A DNA stretch of 15,013 nucleotides from Gammaproteobacteria bacterium RBG_16_57_12 (GTDB lineage Bacteria; Pseudomonadota; Gammaproteobacteria; RBG-16-57-12): positions 1 through 15,013 of the forward strand of contig MGXL01000075.1 in the NCBI GenBank assembly GCA_001801365.1, in the 5' to 3' direction. How positions within the stretch are numbered: the first letter of the stretch is position 1; each line of letters opens with the position of its first letter. The notes beneath the pieces are model-generated. The model was not told the DNA's origin. It saw nothing but the letters and a program-made list of their open reading frames with translations, and searched no databases. Position numbers and translations under genes: made by a program. Shown here piece by piece: positions 14,569 to 15,013 of the stretch.

Positions 14569-14574
14569 AGTATA
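14569..14574 (-). promoter_or_regulatory. Candidate -10 element for the DUF6763 gene
   Basis: On the minus strand TATACT lies 15 bases before the GGAGGT ribosome site, giving a short leader. A weak -35 (TTCCTG) lies 18 bp further upstream. It would let the gene be transcribed apart from polX. Weak prediction. Confidence 0.3.
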
Positions 14575-14646
14575 GATACGATCATTATGGACCAGGAATC
14601 GAAAAAGGAAATCAAATGCCCGGTCGGGAATTGCATCAGATCCGGA

Positions 14647-15013
14647 TCACATGGTGCCTTTCAACAGCGTGCGCAGCTGACGCAACGGTTTTGTATTCAA
14701 CACATCCTTCTTTTCCAGCCAGCCGCGGCGTGCCTGGCCAACGCCGTGGGCGAGGTTGTCAAAATCACGCGTGGAATGGGCATCGGAATTGATGCACAGC
14801 AGCACGCCTTCCTCCTTGGCCATCTGGCAATAGGTGTCGATCAGATCGAGCCGGTCGGGCTGGGCATTGATCTCTAGAAAACAGCCGCGCCGGCGCGCCT
14901 GACGAATGATGCGCGGCATATCCACATCGTAAGGCTCGCGCTCCTGCAGCAGCCGGCCGCTGGGATGGGCGAGCATGTTGAAGTGCAGCTGTTCCATGGC
15001 CTTGAGTATGCGC
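14647..15013 (-). CDS. polX: DNA polymerase X family / PHP domain protein, C-terminal part (gene cut by window edge)
   Basis: About 121 C-terminal residues are present, ending at a TGA at 14647-14649. The visible part belongs to a PHP phosphoesterase domain: FNMLAHPSGRLLQEREPYDVD, then GCFLEINAQPDRLDLID and GVLLCINSDAHSTRDFDN. The HPSGR and NSDAHS blocks supply metal-ligand histidines and an aspartate. The spacing and wording (LAHP.GRLL....PY.VD, LEINA.P.RLDL) match the C terminus of bacterial PolX, which joins a polymerase X domain to a PHP 3'-5' exonuclease and acts in base-excision-type repair. The polymerase half is beyond the right edge, so a stand-alone PHP protein cannot be excluded, although this pattern is typical of the ~570-residue PolX form. 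Confidence 0.85.
   Translation of the reverse strand, partial: RILKAMEQLHFNMLAHPSGRLLQEREPYDVDMPRIIRQARRRGCFLEINAQPDRLDLIDTYCQMAKEEGVLLCINSDAHSTRDFDNLAHGVGQARRGWLEKKDVLNTKPLRQLRTLLKGTM

Noticed and set aside
1..15013. CRISPR array, tRNA, rRNA, prophage or insertion sequence
   Set aside because: No regularly spaced repeats, no tRNA-like cloverleaf or rRNA sequence recognised, and no transposase, integrase or phage gene among the reading frames.

Overview
The window looks like a chromosomal segment of a moderately GC-rich gammaproteobacterium with a facultatively anaerobic or denitrifying lifestyle. This is an inference from three things: the gene order yicC-gmk-rpoZ-spoT-ridA-recG, an FNR/ANR-type oxygen sensor that keeps all four Fe-S cysteines, and a norD gene. 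The close match of the RecG, SpoT, YicC, FNR and CoaBC sequences to remembered enterobacterial proteins supports the class. Genus cannot be read from the sequence. Nearly every gene can be named, and most of the window is ordinary. The less ordinary parts are the kinase/phosphatase pair, the norD/polyferredoxin pair, and several small intergenic structures.

Layout, left to right. Positions 1-4893 hold a minus-strand run read from right to left: yicC (RNase-like), gmk, rpoZ, spoT, ridA and the 5' part of recG, which runs off the left edge. A good sigma70-type promoter for this run lies in the 148-bp divergent gap at about 4934-4970. A 36-bp tandem duplication sits between spoT and ridA and includes the spoT stop codon. 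Facing right from the same gap are a soluble Hanks-type Ser/Thr kinase (5042-5983) and a PP2C phosphatase (6014-6991). They form an obvious antagonistic pair. The phosphatase gene overlaps the convergent radC by 37 bp.

Between radC and coaBC, which many gammaproteobacteria have as direct divergent neighbours, lies an fnr-type regulator gene. It has 345 bp of non-coding DNA on its left and an inverted REP doublet on its right. coaBC (coenzyme A synthesis) ends 7 bp from the convergent norD. norD is preceded, with translational coupling (TAATG), by a membrane polyferredoxin of the NosR/CcoG/NapH type. The structural genes norC and norB and the ATPase gene norQ are not in the window. Divergent from this pair is rtcA (RNA 3'-phosphate cyclase), without a visible rtcB partner. 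Its Shine-Dalgarno sequence lies in one arm of a perfect 6-bp inverted repeat. At the right end, on the minus strand, are a small acidic DUF6763-type protein and the C-terminal end of a PolX-type DNA polymerase/PHP protein that enters from beyond the right edge.

How the parts may work together: the left operon combines GMP/GDP supply (Gmk), the RNA polymerase omega subunit (a ppGpp-binding partner) and ppGpp turnover (SpoT), a well-known linkage. The FNR protein could control the norD/polyferredoxin pair and itself, but FNR-box candidates here are only 8/10 matches and could be chance. I did not find a clearly new multi-gene system. The candidates best worth checking are the norD/polyferredoxin pair split from norCBQ, the kinase/phosphatase pair next to the stringent-response operon, and the spoT-ridA tandem repeat.
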